Assembly (NCBI GenBank): GCA_003551435.1
Contig: PUMQ01000009.1
Coordinates: forward strand, 1 to 47,731
Direction of reading: 5' to 3'
DNA length: 47,731 nucleotides
Source: Candidatus Nealsoniibacteriota bacterium
GTDB taxonomy: Bacteria; Patescibacteriota; Minisyncoccia; Minisyncoccales; PWPS01
The translations under genes were made by a program, and so were the position numbers. Positions 1 to 9,116 of the stretch are shown here, piece after piece (position 1 is the first letter of the stretch; each line of letters begins with the position of its first letter). Under the pieces are notes generated by a model. The model was not told where the DNA came from. It did no database searches and saw only the letters and a program-made list of their open reading frames with translations.

Positions 1-1
1 A

Positions 2-115
2 AAAGAGGTGTATGCCGTTCTTCCTGCGCTTTGCGTAGCAAGCCTTCTGGATCTTAACCTGGCGGACGTTTCCTACAAAATTAGGGAGAAATTAACTTTC
101 TTTACTGAAAGCTAA
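2..115 (+). CDS. C-terminal end of a CDS cut by the window edge; possibly a Mur-ligase-like middle domain
   Basis: Open frame KEVYAVLPALCVASLLDLNLADVSYKIREKLTFFTES* from the window edge; the YAVLPALCVASLLDL segment resembles Mur ligase central domains, weak evidence. Confidence 0.35.
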   Translation, partial: KEVYAVLPALCVASLLDLNLADVSYKIREKLTFFTES

Positions 116-189
116 AAATTTGCTATGCTTCCTGACGTATCGGGATTTGTTTTTTGTTAATGTAAAGCGAGAATTGGAGATTTAAAGTT

Positions 190-204
190 CCACGCGAAGC
201 GTGG
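190..204 (+). terminator. Short perfect hairpin CCACGC-GAA-GCGTGG just upstream of tRNA-Glu
   Basis: 6-bp stem, 3-nt loop, no T-run. Confidence 0.4.
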
Positions 205-210
205 TAGTAT

Positions 211-285
211 GGCCCCGTCGTCTAGCCTGGTCCAGGACACCGGGTTCTCAGTCCGGCAACACGGGTTCGAATCCCGTCGGGGTCA
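211..285 (+). tRNA. tRNA-Glu (anticodon CTC)
   Basis: Acceptor stem GGCCCCG/CGGGGTC, anticodon arm CCGGG-TTCTCAG-TCCGG, T-arm ACGGGTTCGAATCCCGT. Confidence 0.93.
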
Positions 286-357
286 CACTTTTTTGACTAA
301 TGACCGTTGATAAGGAAGTTATAGGTCATAGGCCATAGGTCACAAGTTGTAAGAGAA

Positions 358-1470
358 ATGAAGATTTTATACGGGGTATCAATTCTTGCCGGAACCATAA
401 TAGGAGCCGGGCTTTTTTCTTTACCCTATATCACTTCTGTTGTCGGCATCCGGGTGATGGGAGGATACATGCTTTTCTTGGGAATCGTTGCTATTCTGGT
501 TCATTACTTTTTGGGCGAAATAGCATTGAAGACGCCTGATTTTCTCCGCCTGCCCGGGTTTGCCAAGTTTCATCTAGGAAAGAACGCTCAAAAAATAGCT
601 TATGTTTCCGGAATTTTGGGAATGCTGGGAGCGATTTTGGCCTACCTTATTTTAGGAGGAGAGTTTTTAACCGCTCTTTTTTCTCCGATTATCGGAGGAG
701 GGACGCTCTACTACACTTCTGCTTTTTTTATTGTTTCTTCTCTTTTTATTTATTTTGGAATTAAGGCCATTTCAAAAGTGGAGTTTTGGGGTATTGTTGT
801 TTTTTTTATTCTTCTCGGGCTCGCTTTTTTCCGGGGGTTTGGGGAAATATCGGTTGAAAACCTTTTTTTTATGCGAGAAGGAGAGTTTGATTTCTTTCTT
901 CCTTACGGAGCACTTCTGTTTGCTCTCTGGGGGGCGGCTTTAATTCCGGAGATAGAAGAGACTCTTGCCTTGGGAGAAGAGAGAAAAAAACTTCTTAAAA
1001 TTATTCCTTTGGGGATAATTGTTTCCCTCGTTATTTCCGTTTTCTTTATTGTCATAGTACTGGGAATTACCGGAGAGCACACAACACCGGAAGCCCTTGT
1101 AGGCCTTGAGATGTATTTGGGCGACGGAGTTACTTCCTTAATGCTCGTTTTCGGGGTTTTGGTCATTTTCACCTCTCTTATTGCCATCGGCCTTACGGTG
1201 AAAAAAATTCTTTGGTATGACTTGAAGATAGACAAAAATCTTGCCTGCTTTATTACCTGTCTGGTTCCTTTTTTGTTTTTTCTGGCAGGCGTAAAAGACT
1301 TTATTGTGGTTATCGGGGTGGTAGGAGCAACAATGATTGCCATTGACGCCATCTTGGTCTTGCTCATGTACGGGAAGATAAAGCCCGGAAAAATGCGCTT
1401 TCTCACTTACCCTTTGATTTTTCTGTTTATCTTGGGTATCCTTTATGAGGTTATTTATTTTTTCGCGTAA
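358..1470 (+). CDS. Amino acid permease (aromatic/APC superfamily)
   Basis: About 11 TM segments; N-terminal GTIIGAGLFSLPYIT motif. Confidence 0.8.
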   Translation: MKILYGVSILAGTIIGAGLFSLPYITSVVGIRVMGGYMLFLGIVAILVHYFLGEIALKTPDFLRLPGFAKFHLGKNAQKIAYVSGILGMLGAILAYLILGGEFLTALFSPIIGGGTLYYTSAFFIVSSLFIYFGIKAISKVEFWGIVVFFILLGLAFFRGFGEISVENLFFMREGEFDFFLPYGALLFALWGAALIPEIEETLALGEERKKLLKIIPLGIIVSLVISVFFIVIVLGITGEHTTPEALVGLEMYLGDGVTSLMLVFGVLVIFTSLIAIGLTVKKILWYDLKIDKNLACFITCLVPFLFFLAGVKDFIVVIGVVGATMIAIDAILVLLMYGKIKPGKMRFLTYPLIFLFILGILYEVIYFFA

Positions 1471-2412
1471 ATGTTTTTAAATTTATCAATTTTTGTTATC
1501 TCCTGCCTTTTGATTATTTTTGCAAGCAGGATGATTATTGATGCTTTGTATCGGCTTACTTGCCGTTTGAGGTGGAAAGAATTTATTGTTGCTTTTTTCG
1601 CCGCTTCCATAGGGGCGGTTATTCCGGAGCTTTTTATCGGCGTAAGAGCCGCTCTTAAAGGGGTTCCGGAGCTTGCCTTCGGAAGCATTGTTGGGCAAAA
1701 TATTATTCTCTTTACCCTTTCTGTGGCTATCTGCACTTTTCTTCTTAAGGAAATTGTTGTTGAAAGCAGAACGGTAAGAGCCGGCGCCGCTTTTGCGCTT
1801 ATTGCCGTGACTCTTCCTTTTATTCTTCTTTGGAACGGAACCTTGGGAAGAATTGACGGAGTAATTCTTATTCTCACTTGCCTTGTTTACGTTTTTTGGC
1901 TTTTTTCCAAGGAAGACCACTTTTTAAAAAAGTACGACCGGCCTCTTAAGGAAACATCTCTTCTAAAAGACGGGATAACTGTTTTTTTAGGATTTCTTTT
2001 TGTTGTTCTTAGCGCCGAGGGAATAATTTACGCCGCACAAAACATCAGCGTATATCTTGGCATTCCGGTGGCTGTCTTTGGTTTGTTTGCAATCGGACTG
2101 GGGGTGGCGCTCCCGGAAACATTCTTTTCGGTGGCTCTTGCCGCCAAAGGGCATTCGTGGATGATTTTAGGGGGAATACTGGGAGCTGTTGCTATTTCTT
2201 CAACTCTTGTATTGGGAACGGTTGCGCTTATCCATCCGATTGAGATTGACAACTTTGAGTTTCTGCGGGTAGCCAGATTCTTCCTTATTTCAGGAGGATT
2301 CTTTCTTTTTCTTTTTATAAGGACGAGTAATAAGATTACCAAAAAAGAAGCGTGGTTTCTTTTGGGAGTGTATCTCCTTTTCCTCTTATTTGAATTTACG
2401 GTGCTTACCTGA
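1471..2412 (+). CDS. Sodium/calcium exchanger family (CaCA) membrane protein
   Basis: Two repeats with alpha-motif-like GAVIPELFIG/GSIVGQNI and GVALPETFFS/GGILGAVAISS. Confidence 0.75.
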   Translation: MFLNLSIFVISCLLIIFASRMIIDALYRLTCRLRWKEFIVAFFAASIGAVIPELFIGVRAALKGVPELAFGSIVGQNIILFTLSVAICTFLLKEIVVESRTVRAGAAFALIAVTLPFILLWNGTLGRIDGVILILTCLVYVFWLFSKEDHFLKKYDRPLKETSLLKDGITVFLGFLFVVLSAEGIIYAAQNISVYLGIPVAVFGLFAIGLGVALPETFFSVALAAKGHSWMILGGILGAVAISSTLVLGTVALIHPIEIDNFEFLRVARFFLISGGFFLFLFIRTSNKITKKEAWFLLGVYLLFLLFEFTVLT

Positions 2413-2418
2413 TATTTC

Positions 2419-2447
2419 TTGAATTTTTTGCTGTTTAGTGTTATTAT
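2419..2447 (+). promoter_or_regulatory. Sigma70-type promoter TTGAAT-17-TATTAT for rmuC
   Basis: -35 at 2419-2424, -10 at 2442-2447, 17-nt spacer. Confidence 0.65.
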
Positions 2448-2458
2448 ACGTTCGCTTT

Positions 2459-3421
2459 ATGGTTGAAATCCTACTTATTATTACGGTTATCTGCGCTCTT
2501 TTCCTTATTCTGCTTTTTGTGCACAAAGCCAATTTGAATGTGGAGCGCCGGCTTACGGACGTAATTACCAGAGAGCTTAAAGAGATAAGGGGAAATGTGG
2601 ATCTGTCTTCTAAAGGAGTAAGCGAACAGATATCTTCTTTTATCCGGGAGACATCGGGAATAAAACAAGAGATGGCCGCCATGCAGGACACGGTAAAAAA
2701 CATCTCCTCCTTTCAGGAGTTTTTCCGCTCTCCGAAAATAAGGGGCCAGTGGGGAGAAGCAAGTTTAAAGCATCTGCTGAGGGAGTACTTTCCCGAAGAG
2801 CTTTACAGCATACAACACGCTTTCTCTTCGGGAGAAACGGTAGACGCGGTGCTTAAACTGCCCGATGAACGTCTTCTGCCGATTGACGCTAAATTTCCTT
2901 TTGACAATTTCAGAAAAATGATAGAAAGCGAAGGAGAAGAGAGAGAAACAGTCAGGAAAAAGTTTTTGGAAGATGTCAAAAAAAGAATAAAGGAGATATC
3001 CGAAAAGTATATTATCCCTTCGGAAAACACGGTGGATTTCGCCGTAATGTACATTCCAGCGGAAGCCGTTTATTACGAGATAAATATGGCCACCGAAGTG
3101 GATATTGCCGAGTTTGCCCGTTCAAAGAAAGTGATTTTGGCTTCCCCGAACACATTTTATCTTACTCTTCGTGCTATTGAGCAGTGGTTCCGGGATACGC
3201 AAATTACAAAGCAAGCCCATGAAATAACCCAGCGGCTTTCAAGAATAGAAAAAGACGGGCACAAGCTTACCGAAGACTTTCGTAAATTAGGCATTCACCT
3301 TAAAAACGCCGCCTCCGCTTATAAATCATCAAGAAAAAGGGTTCTCCTTTTCGGGAAAAAAGTTAAAGGCATTTTAAAAACTAAAAAAGCAATAGACGCT
3401 CCGAAAGAGAAGAAAAAGTAA
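2459..3421 (+). CDS. rmuC: DNA recombination protein RmuC; the ORF-track GTG start at 2438 lies inside the promoter, so ATG 2459 is preferred
   Basis: N-terminal TM plus coiled coil, then RGQWGEASLKHLL and LPIDAKFPFDNF motifs. Confidence 0.9.
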   Translation: MVEILLIITVICALFLILLFVHKANLNVERRLTDVITRELKEIRGNVDLSSKGVSEQISSFIRETSGIKQEMAAMQDTVKNISSFQEFFRSPKIRGQWGEASLKHLLREYFPEELYSIQHAFSSGETVDAVLKLPDERLLPIDAKFPFDNFRKMIESEGEERETVRKKFLEDVKKRIKEISEKYIIPSENTVDFAVMYIPAEAVYYEINMATEVDIAEFARSKKVILASPNTFYLTLRAIEQWFRDTQITKQAHEITQRLSRIEKDGHKLTEDFRKLGIHLKNAASAYKSSRKRVLLFGKKVKGILKTKKAIDAPKEKKK

Positions 3422-3438
3422 TTTTTCGGAGAAAAAAA

Positions 3439-3762
3439 ATGAAAGCAGTAATTCACACAGGGGGAAAACAGTACCTGGTCTCTCCCGGAGAAAAAATTAA
3501 AATAGAGAAACTGGATGCGAAAAAGGGGGATAAAGTTACTTTTGACAAAGTGCTTCTGCTTGAAGATGAAAAGAAAAACGTTTCTATCGGAACCCCTTTT
3601 CTTAAAGAAACAAAAGTGGAAGGGGAAGTGCTTGAAGAAGGACGCGAAAAGAAAAAAATTATCTTCAAGTACAAACCCAAGAAAAGATACAAAGTGAAAA
3701 AGGGCCATCGACAGCCCTACACGCAGGTGGAAATTAAGAAGATAGGAAAAAAAAGCAAGTAG
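3439..3762 (+). CDS. rplU: 50S ribosomal protein L21
   Basis: MKAVIHTGGKQYLVSPGEKIKIEKL...KRYKVKKGHRQPYTQVEI. Confidence 0.96.
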   Translation: MKAVIHTGGKQYLVSPGEKIKIEKLDAKKGDKVTFDKVLLLEDEKKNVSIGTPFLKETKVEGEVLEEGREKKKIIFKYKPKKRYKVKKGHRQPYTQVEIKKIGKKSK

Positions 3763-4374
3763 TTACTTTCTCTCTTTAAGCGCGAAGCTCAGTGTTTCTT
3801 CATCGGCGTACTCCAGTTCGCTTCCCGTAGAAAGCCCCCGTCCCAAACGGGTGGTTTTTATTTCCAGCGGGCTTAAAAGGCGTACAAGATAGGTTGCGGT
3901 GGCGTCTCCTTGCGTAGTTTGATTGGTAGCTATGATAACCTCCTTTATTTCCGGAAGACCGAAAGAGGAAGGGCTTTCAATTCTCTCTTTAAGCTCTTTG
4001 CCTCTTACTTTTTTGAAGTCCTCTTTTCTCAAAGGAGAGACTGTTCCGCCCAGAATAAAGTAAATTCCGTCGTACTCTCCCGTTTTTTCAATAGAAAGGA
4101 GATCTGTTTCCTTTTCTACCACACACAAAACACTATGTTCTCTTTTTTTGTTTTTGCAAACAGAGCACAGCTCCTCTGTTTTTAAAACGGAACGGAAACA
4201 TATCTTACACAAACGGATCTGTTCTTTTGCTTCTTTAAGAGCGCTTACTAGCTCTTCCATTTCCTTTTTGGGAGCATTAAGGCAGTAAAAAGCAAACCTT
4301 GTTGCCGTTCTCGGACCGATAGTGGGAAACCTTGAGAAAAGGCTTATCAGCTTTTCAATAGGAGAAGGATACAT
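3763..4374 (-). CDS. recR: Recombination mediator RecR
   Basis: LPTIGPRTATR-type HhH, four-Cys zinc motif CKICFRS...CSVC, Toprim domain YDGIYFILGGTVSPL. Confidence 0.95.
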   Translation of the reverse strand: MYPSPIEKLISLFSRFPTIGPRTATRFAFYCLNAPKKEMEELVSALKEAKEQIRLCKICFRSVLKTEELCSVCKNKKREHSVLCVVEKETDLLSIEKTGEYDGIYFILGGTVSPLRKEDFKKVRGKELKERIESPSSFGLPEIKEVIIATNQTTQGDATATYLVRLLSPLEIKTTRLGRGLSTGSELEYADEETLSFALKERK

Positions 4375-4378
4375 GGCT

Positions 4379-5725
4379 CTAGTGTCGCTTATCTAAATTT
4401 CTAAAAGAAGCAAGGTGCTGGTCAAAGTAAAGCTCCACTTTTCCAATAGGACCGTTACGGTGCTTGGCCACGTAAATATCGGCGATATTCCTTCGAGAAG
4501 TGTCTTCCCGGTAATAATCCTCTCGGTAGATAAACATCACTACGTCCGAATCTTGCTCAATTGAGCCGCTTTCACGTAGGTCTGCCAGGCGGGGGATTTG
4601 GGGAGTTCTTTGCTCTACGGCTCGGGAAAGCTGTGAAAGAGCAAGTACGGGGATGTTCAGTTCTTTAGCCAAGGTTTTAAGTTCGCGGGAGATTTCTGTC
4701 ATCTGGTGAACCAATGAGTCCGAGTGGGAACGGGGCTGGATTAATTGAAGATAGTCGATGATAATAAGGTCCAGCCCTTTTTCCGCTTGCAAGCGGCGAG
4801 CCATGGTCCGCATCTGCATTACATTGAAAGAAACCGAGTCATCGATATATATAGGGAGTTTGGAAAGCTCTTCAAAGGACTCTCTGATACGTACGAAATC
4901 ATTATGTTCGCCGGACTTTTTTAAACCTCCCGTGCGCAGTTTCCAAAGGTTTATTCCCGAAATGTCTGAAATAAGGCGGTCTACAATCTGGTCTACGGAC
5001 ATCTCCAGGCTGAATATGCCAACGGAAAATTTGTGTTTTGAAGTAGCGTTTCTTGCAATATTGGAAGCAAGGGCACTCTTTCCCATGCTTGGCCTTGAAG
5101 CAAGGATAATAAGGTCTGACTTCTGCAACCCGGAAAGAAGATTATCCAAATCGGTAAATCCGGTGGGCACTCCTCGGAGTTTTCCATGCTCGCTTGAAAG
5201 AAGCTCAATTCTTTCAAAAGCCGGCTCCAATCCGTCCTTTAAGGCAATAAAGTTTTTTTGAGAGGAGTTTTGAGAGATACCGAATATTTTTCTTTCTGCC
5301 TCATCTAAAAGAAGATCAACGTCTCTTTCTTCTTCATAGGCGGAAATGCTTATCTCTTCACCGAAGCTTATAAGATCACGGAGAATTCTTTTTCTTCTTA
5401 CAATATTTGCGTAGTGTGTGGCATGAGTGGCAGTGGGCACCGAGTTTACCAAAGAAGTTAGATAACTTTTCCCGCCAATGTTTTTCAACAGCTTTTTTTC
5501 CTTTAGATATGCGGAAACCGAAAGAAGGTCAATCGCTTCGCTTCGGTTTAGAAGAGTAACCATTGTTTCGTAAATATCACGGTGCGCTTGCTTGTAAAAG
5601 TCTTGGGAAGTCAAAAAATCAACTACCTTATAAATGGCGTCGGGGGTAAGCATAAGCGACCCTAAAAGGGACTGCTCTGCTTCTATGTTTTGAGGAGGAA
5701 CTTTTTCCGTATTTTTTGCGGTCAT
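4379..5725 (-). CDS. dnaB: Replicative DNA helicase DnaB
   Basis: [17 protein letters not shown]-domain; Walker [19 protein letters not shown]. Confidence 0.97.
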   Translation of the reverse strand: MTAKNTEKVPPQNIEAEQSLLGSLMLTPDAIYKVVDFLTSQDFYKQAHRDIYETMVTLLNRSEAIDLLSVSAYLKEKKLLKNIGGKSYLTSLVNSVPTATHATHYANIVRRKRILRDLISFGEEISISAYEEERDVDLLLDEAERKIFGISQNSSQKNFIALKDGLEPAFERIELLSSEHGKLRGVPTGFTDLDNLLSGLQKSDLIILASRPSMGKSALASNIARNATSKHKFSVGIFSLEMSVDQIVDRLISDISGINLWKLRTGGLKKSGEHNDFVRIRESFEELSKLPIYIDDSVSFNVMQMRTMARRLQAEKGLDLIIIDYLQLIQPRSHSDSLVHQMTEISRELKTLAKELNIPVLALSQLSRAVEQRTPQIPRLADLRESGSIEQDSDVVMFIYREDYYREDTSRRNIADIYVAKHRNGPIGKVELYFDQHLASFRNLDKRH

Positions 5726-7077
5726 ATTTTTTTTATTTTATACCCTTTTTTGGTGTCTTCTACCTCATATCCTGAGTTTTGAATTTCTTTCCTTATTTCA
5801 TCGGCTTTTTTGAAATCTCCGCTTTTTCGAGCCTTTTCTCTCTCTTTTGCCAACCTTTCTATATTCTCCGGTATTTCTTCTTCTTTTTCAAGATCAAGCC
5901 CCAAAACCTGGTCGAAAGAAAGAAGAAGGTTATATTTTTCTTCATTTCTTAATTCTTTGTCCTTTAGTACTTTCCAGACGACAGCCAGTGCCTCGGGGGT
6001 GTTTAAGTCGTTGTTTATTGCCCTTAAAAACTCTTCCTTGTAAGGGGAAGAAACTTCTGTTTTTTCCGTTTTTATTTCTCTCACTCTCTCTTTTAGCTTA
6101 TTTAAAGAAGATTGGGCGGCTAAAAGAGCTTCCGAAGAAAAGGTGAGTTTTGATCTGTAGTGGGCGTTAAGGACAAGATAGCGATAAGAGAGGGGAGAAA
6201 AACCCTCTTCTTCCAAGTTGCTTACGGTAACGGCGTTTCCTTCCGACTTTCCCATCCGCCCTTCTTTTAAAAGAAGGAATTCGCCGTGCATCCAAATCTT
6301 GGCTAAGTTTTCTCCAAAGGCGGCCTCTGACTGTGCTATCTCGTTGGGGTGGTGCACTTCTATGTGGTCTATACCGCCACAGTGAATGTCAAAAGGGATG
6401 CCCAAACACTTTTTGGCCATTACTACGCATTCGGTATGCCATCCGGGAAAGCCGATACCCCACGGAGATTCCCACTCCATCTGCCTTTTTTCTTCCGGCC
6501 GGGAAAACTTCCAAAGAGCAAAGTCGGTAGGATTTCTTTTTTCTCCCATTTCTACTCTTTTTCCAGCTTTTATCTTTTCAAGATTGGCCATTTCCCCGTA
6601 ATTTTCCAGCTTTGAAGTGTCAAAATAGATTCCGTCGGAGGTTTGGTAGGTAAAACCCTTCTCTTCCAATAATTTTACAAGATCAATCTGCTCTTCTATT
6701 GTTTCGGTCGCTTTTATGTACACATCCGGGGAAAGGATGTTTAGTTTTTTTATATCTTTTTTAAATGCCTCCGTGTAATACTCGGCAATCTCCCAAGCGG
6801 TTTTTCCTTTCTCCCGAGCGCTTTTTTCTATTTTATCTTCTCCCGTATCTTCGTCTGACGTTAGATGGCCGACGTCGGTAATATTCATTACGTGCTTTAC
6901 TCTGTATTTGTTGTAAAGAAGGGTTCTTTTCAGTATGTCTTCGAAAAGGTAGGCGCGCAAATTGCCGACATGAGCGTATTCGTAGACGGTAGGCCCGCAA
7001 GTATAAATGCCCACCTCTTCTTTAAGAGGCTTAAAAACTTCTTTTTTCCGGGTGAGGGTATTGTACAGCTTAACCAT
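5722..7077 (-). CDS. cysS: Cysteinyl-tRNA synthetase
   Basis: [45 protein letters not shown]-like GRMGKSEGN. Confidence 0.97.
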   Translation of the reverse strand: MVKLYNTLTRKKEVFKPLKEEVGIYTCGPTVYEYAHVGNLRAYLFEDILKRTLLYNKYRVKHVMNITDVGHLTSDEDTGEDKIEKSAREKGKTAWEIAEYYTEAFKKDIKKLNILSPDVYIKATETIEEQIDLVKLLEEKGFTYQTSDGIYFDTSKLENYGEMANLEKIKAGKRVEMGEKRNPTDFALWKFSRPEEKRQMEWESPWGIGFPGWHTECVVMAKKCLGIPFDIHCGGIDHIEVHHPNEIAQSEAAFGENLAKIWMHGEFLLLKEGRMGKSEGNAVTVSNLEEEGFSPLSYRYLVLNAHYRSKLTFSSEALLAAQSSLNKLKERVREIKTEKTEVSSPYKEEFLRAINNDLNTPEALAVVWKVLKDKELRNEEKYNLLLSFDQVLGLDLEKEEEIPENIERLAKEREKARKSGDFKKADEIRKEIQNSGYEVEDTKKGYKIKKI

Positions 7078-7083
7078 AGGCGT

Positions 7084-7112
7084 ATTTTACTACACTTTAA
7101 AAACAATACCAA
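7084..7112 (-). promoter_or_regulatory. Sigma70-type promoter TTGGTA-17-TAAAAT for cysS
   Basis: Reverse complement: -35 at 7107-7112, -10 at 7084-7089; predicted start falls on the A of the cysS ATG. Confidence 0.55.
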
Positions 7113-7144
7113 ATCTCCCATACATAGCGGATAATCGTCCCGAG

Positions 7145-7173
7145 TTGCAGAAGCGATTTGTTTGGGATATAAT
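7145..7173 (+). promoter_or_regulatory. Sigma70-type promoter TTGCAG-17-TATAAT
   Basis: -35 at 7145-7150, -10 at 7168-7173; next in-frame ATG is 7183. Confidence 0.7.
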
Positions 7174-7182
7174 GCAGAAGAT

Positions 7183-7740
7183 ATGGTGGCGGAAATACAA
7201 ACCCTTTTTATAGCAATGATGCCCGTTCTTGAATTAAGAGCGGCGCTTCCTTTTGCTTTGCTTGTTCATGAGATGGATTTGCTTCCCGCTTACTTTTGGT
7301 CCGTCCTGGGGAATATTATCCCTATTTTTTTTATACTAGCCTTTCTTGATCCGGTTTCCTTATGGCTTTCAAAGAATTTTTCTTTTATGAAAAAGTTTTT
7401 TGATTTTCTTTTTTCCCGGACAAGAAGAAACTACGACCAAAGGGTTAAAAAATACGGGTACTTCGCTCTCTGTATTTTTACCGCTATTCCGCTTCCTATA
7501 ACGGGAGCATGGACCGCTTCTTTGGTTGCCTTTCTTTTCGGATTTTCCTATCTAAAGTCAATTATCGCTATTATTTGCGGAGTACTTGTTGCGGGAGTAG
7601 GGGTTCTGTTTATTGTTGAGACAGGAGTGGCTTTAGAGTACTACTACGGACCACAGGTTTTGTTGGGAGTAATTCTTCTTGCTTTACTTGTCTATTTCAT
7701 ATATCATCGGAAGAGTAACGGAGTTAAAAAAAATGTCTAA
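7183..7740 (+). CDS. Small multidrug export protein family (COG2426-like) membrane protein
   Basis: MPVLELRAALPFAL, YFWSVLGNIIPIFFIL, YGYFALCIFTAIPLPITGAWTAS. Confidence 0.8.
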   Translation: MVAEIQTLFIAMMPVLELRAALPFALLVHEMDLLPAYFWSVLGNIIPIFFILAFLDPVSLWLSKNFSFMKKFFDFLFSRTRRNYDQRVKKYGYFALCIFTAIPLPITGAWTASLVAFLFGFSYLKSIIAIICGVLVAGVGVLFIVETGVALEYYYGPQVLLGVILLALLVYFIYHRKSNGVKKNV

Positions 7741-8875
7741 TCTTGTGCTTTATCGAAAATACAGGCCACAAAGGTTTTCCGAAGTTGTCGGCCAAAGCCA
7801 TGTGGTGACCACCTTGCTTAACGCGATTGCGAGCGGAAAGATTGCGCACGCATATCTGTTTTGCGGGCCGAAAGGGTCCGGAAAAACAACCGTAGCACGC
7901 CTTTTGGCTAAAGCGGCAAATTGTGAGAGACAAGACGGTCCTGAGCCTTGCAACAAGTGTGTATCGTGCAGAGAAATAACGGAAAACAGATCGCTTGATA
8001 TTACGGAGATAGACGCTGCTTCCCATCGAGGAATAGACGAGGTAAGGGAGCTCCGCGAGGGAGTTCGTTTCGGGCCCTCAAAGTCAAAATACAAGGTTTT
8101 TATTCTAGACGAAGCACATCAGCTCACTTCCGGAGCGGCCAACGCTCTTTTAAAGATTCTGGAAGATGCCCCTTCCCACGCTATTTTCGTTCTGGCCACC
8201 ACCGAGCCGCAAAAAATGATTCCCACCATTATTTCCCGCTGCCAGCGATTTGATTTTAGGAAAATAACGGTTCCCGAAATTACAAAAAGACTGGAAGGTA
8301 TTGTTAAAAAAGAGAATTCCAATGTGGAGAAAGGGGTGCTTTCTATTGTTGCTTCCGCTTCCGGAGGATCGCTCCGCGATGCGGAAAGCATTCTCTCCCA
8401 GCTTTTGTCTTTTATTCCGGAGAAGGGAAAAGTGGGTAAAGAAGATGTGAAAAACCTTTTAGGGATAGTGGAAAGAGAGCTGGTAGGGGACTTTATTGAT
8501 TTTCTTTTAAAAAACGAAGCAGTTAATGCGCTGAAATTGATGGAAGACTCTTTTAACCAGGGAATAGGTCCGGAAGCTTTTTATGAGAATATAATGCACT
8601 ATTTGCGAGAAATGATGGTCCTCAAAGTTATTTCCAAAAAAGAGAAAGAAAAAAGCGCGGAATCTTTGATAAGCTCTCTTCTTGCCGTGCTTACCAGAGA
8701 AGAACTAGAGAGAATAAAAAAGCAGATTGAACCTCTTGAAACAGACAAGATCAAGGAAATGATAGACGCTTTTTACGAGGCGGGACAAAGGGTAAGATAC
8801 TCTCCCATACCCCAGCTCCCGCTTGAAGTTGCCGTGGCGGAAGTAGCTGAAAGTTTGAGAAAAGAGGGGAAATAG
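7733..8875 (+). CDS. dnaX: DNA polymerase III subunit gamma/tau
   Basis: LYRKYRPQRFSEVVGQ, GPKGSGKTTVARLLAKA, four-Cys zinc motif, FILDEAHQLTSGAANALLKILEDAP. Confidence 0.95.
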   Translation: MSNLVLYRKYRPQRFSEVVGQSHVVTTLLNAIASGKIAHAYLFCGPKGSGKTTVARLLAKAANCERQDGPEPCNKCVSCREITENRSLDITEIDAASHRGIDEVRELREGVRFGPSKSKYKVFILDEAHQLTSGAANALLKILEDAPSHAIFVLATTEPQKMIPTIISRCQRFDFRKITVPEITKRLEGIVKKENSNVEKGVLSIVASASGGSLRDAESILSQLLSFIPEKGKVGKEDVKNLLGIVERELVGDFIDFLLKNEAVNALKLMEDSFNQGIGPEAFYENIMHYLREMMVLKVISKKEKEKSAESLISSLLAVLTREELERIKKQIEPLETDKIKEMIDAFYEAGQRVRYSPIPQLPLEVAVAEVAESLRKEGK

Positions 8876-8896
8876 AGTATAATAAACGTGCTTTAT

Positions 8897-8969
8897 TGGG
8901 GAGTGGTGTAATGGTAACACGTCGGGTTTTGGTCCCGAAGATTTGCAGGTTCGAGCCCTGCCTCCCCAG
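8897..8969 (+). tRNA. tRNA-Gln (anticodon TTG)
   Basis: Acceptor TGGGGAG/CTCCCCA, anticodon arm TCGGG-TTTTGGT-CCCGA, T-arm GCAGGTTCGAGCCCTGC. Confidence 0.93.
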
Positions 8970-8993
8970 CAGTCTTGTGCTAGTGACCGAGAT
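8970..8993 (+). repeat. Repeat copy 1 (CAGTCTTGTGCTAGTGACCGAGAT), abutting tRNA-Gln
   Basis: 24-nt exact match to 11148-11171. Confidence 0.9.
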
Positions 8994-9014
8994 GGGTAAA
9001 ACTGACTTTTAAAG

Positions 9015-9043
9015 TTTACTTTTTTCTCATATTATTGTATTAT
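9015..9043 (+). promoter_or_regulatory. Promoter TTTACT-17-TATTAT for the HD-domain gene
   Basis: Spacing and match to consensus, upstream of an AAGGAGG SD. Confidence 0.6.
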
Positions 9044-9116
9044 ACGATTAAAAGGAGGGCAGAGATAGTATCTCTGCTTTTCGTTCTTTCACATTTTAAA
9101 TAAGGAGGAGAAAACC

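Noticed and set aside
903-1406. Long antisense ORFs opposite the permease and exchanger (903-1406 and 1455-1920, minus strand)
   Set aside because: Low-complexity S/T/K-rich translations that mirror well-supported genes; no promoter or SD noted.
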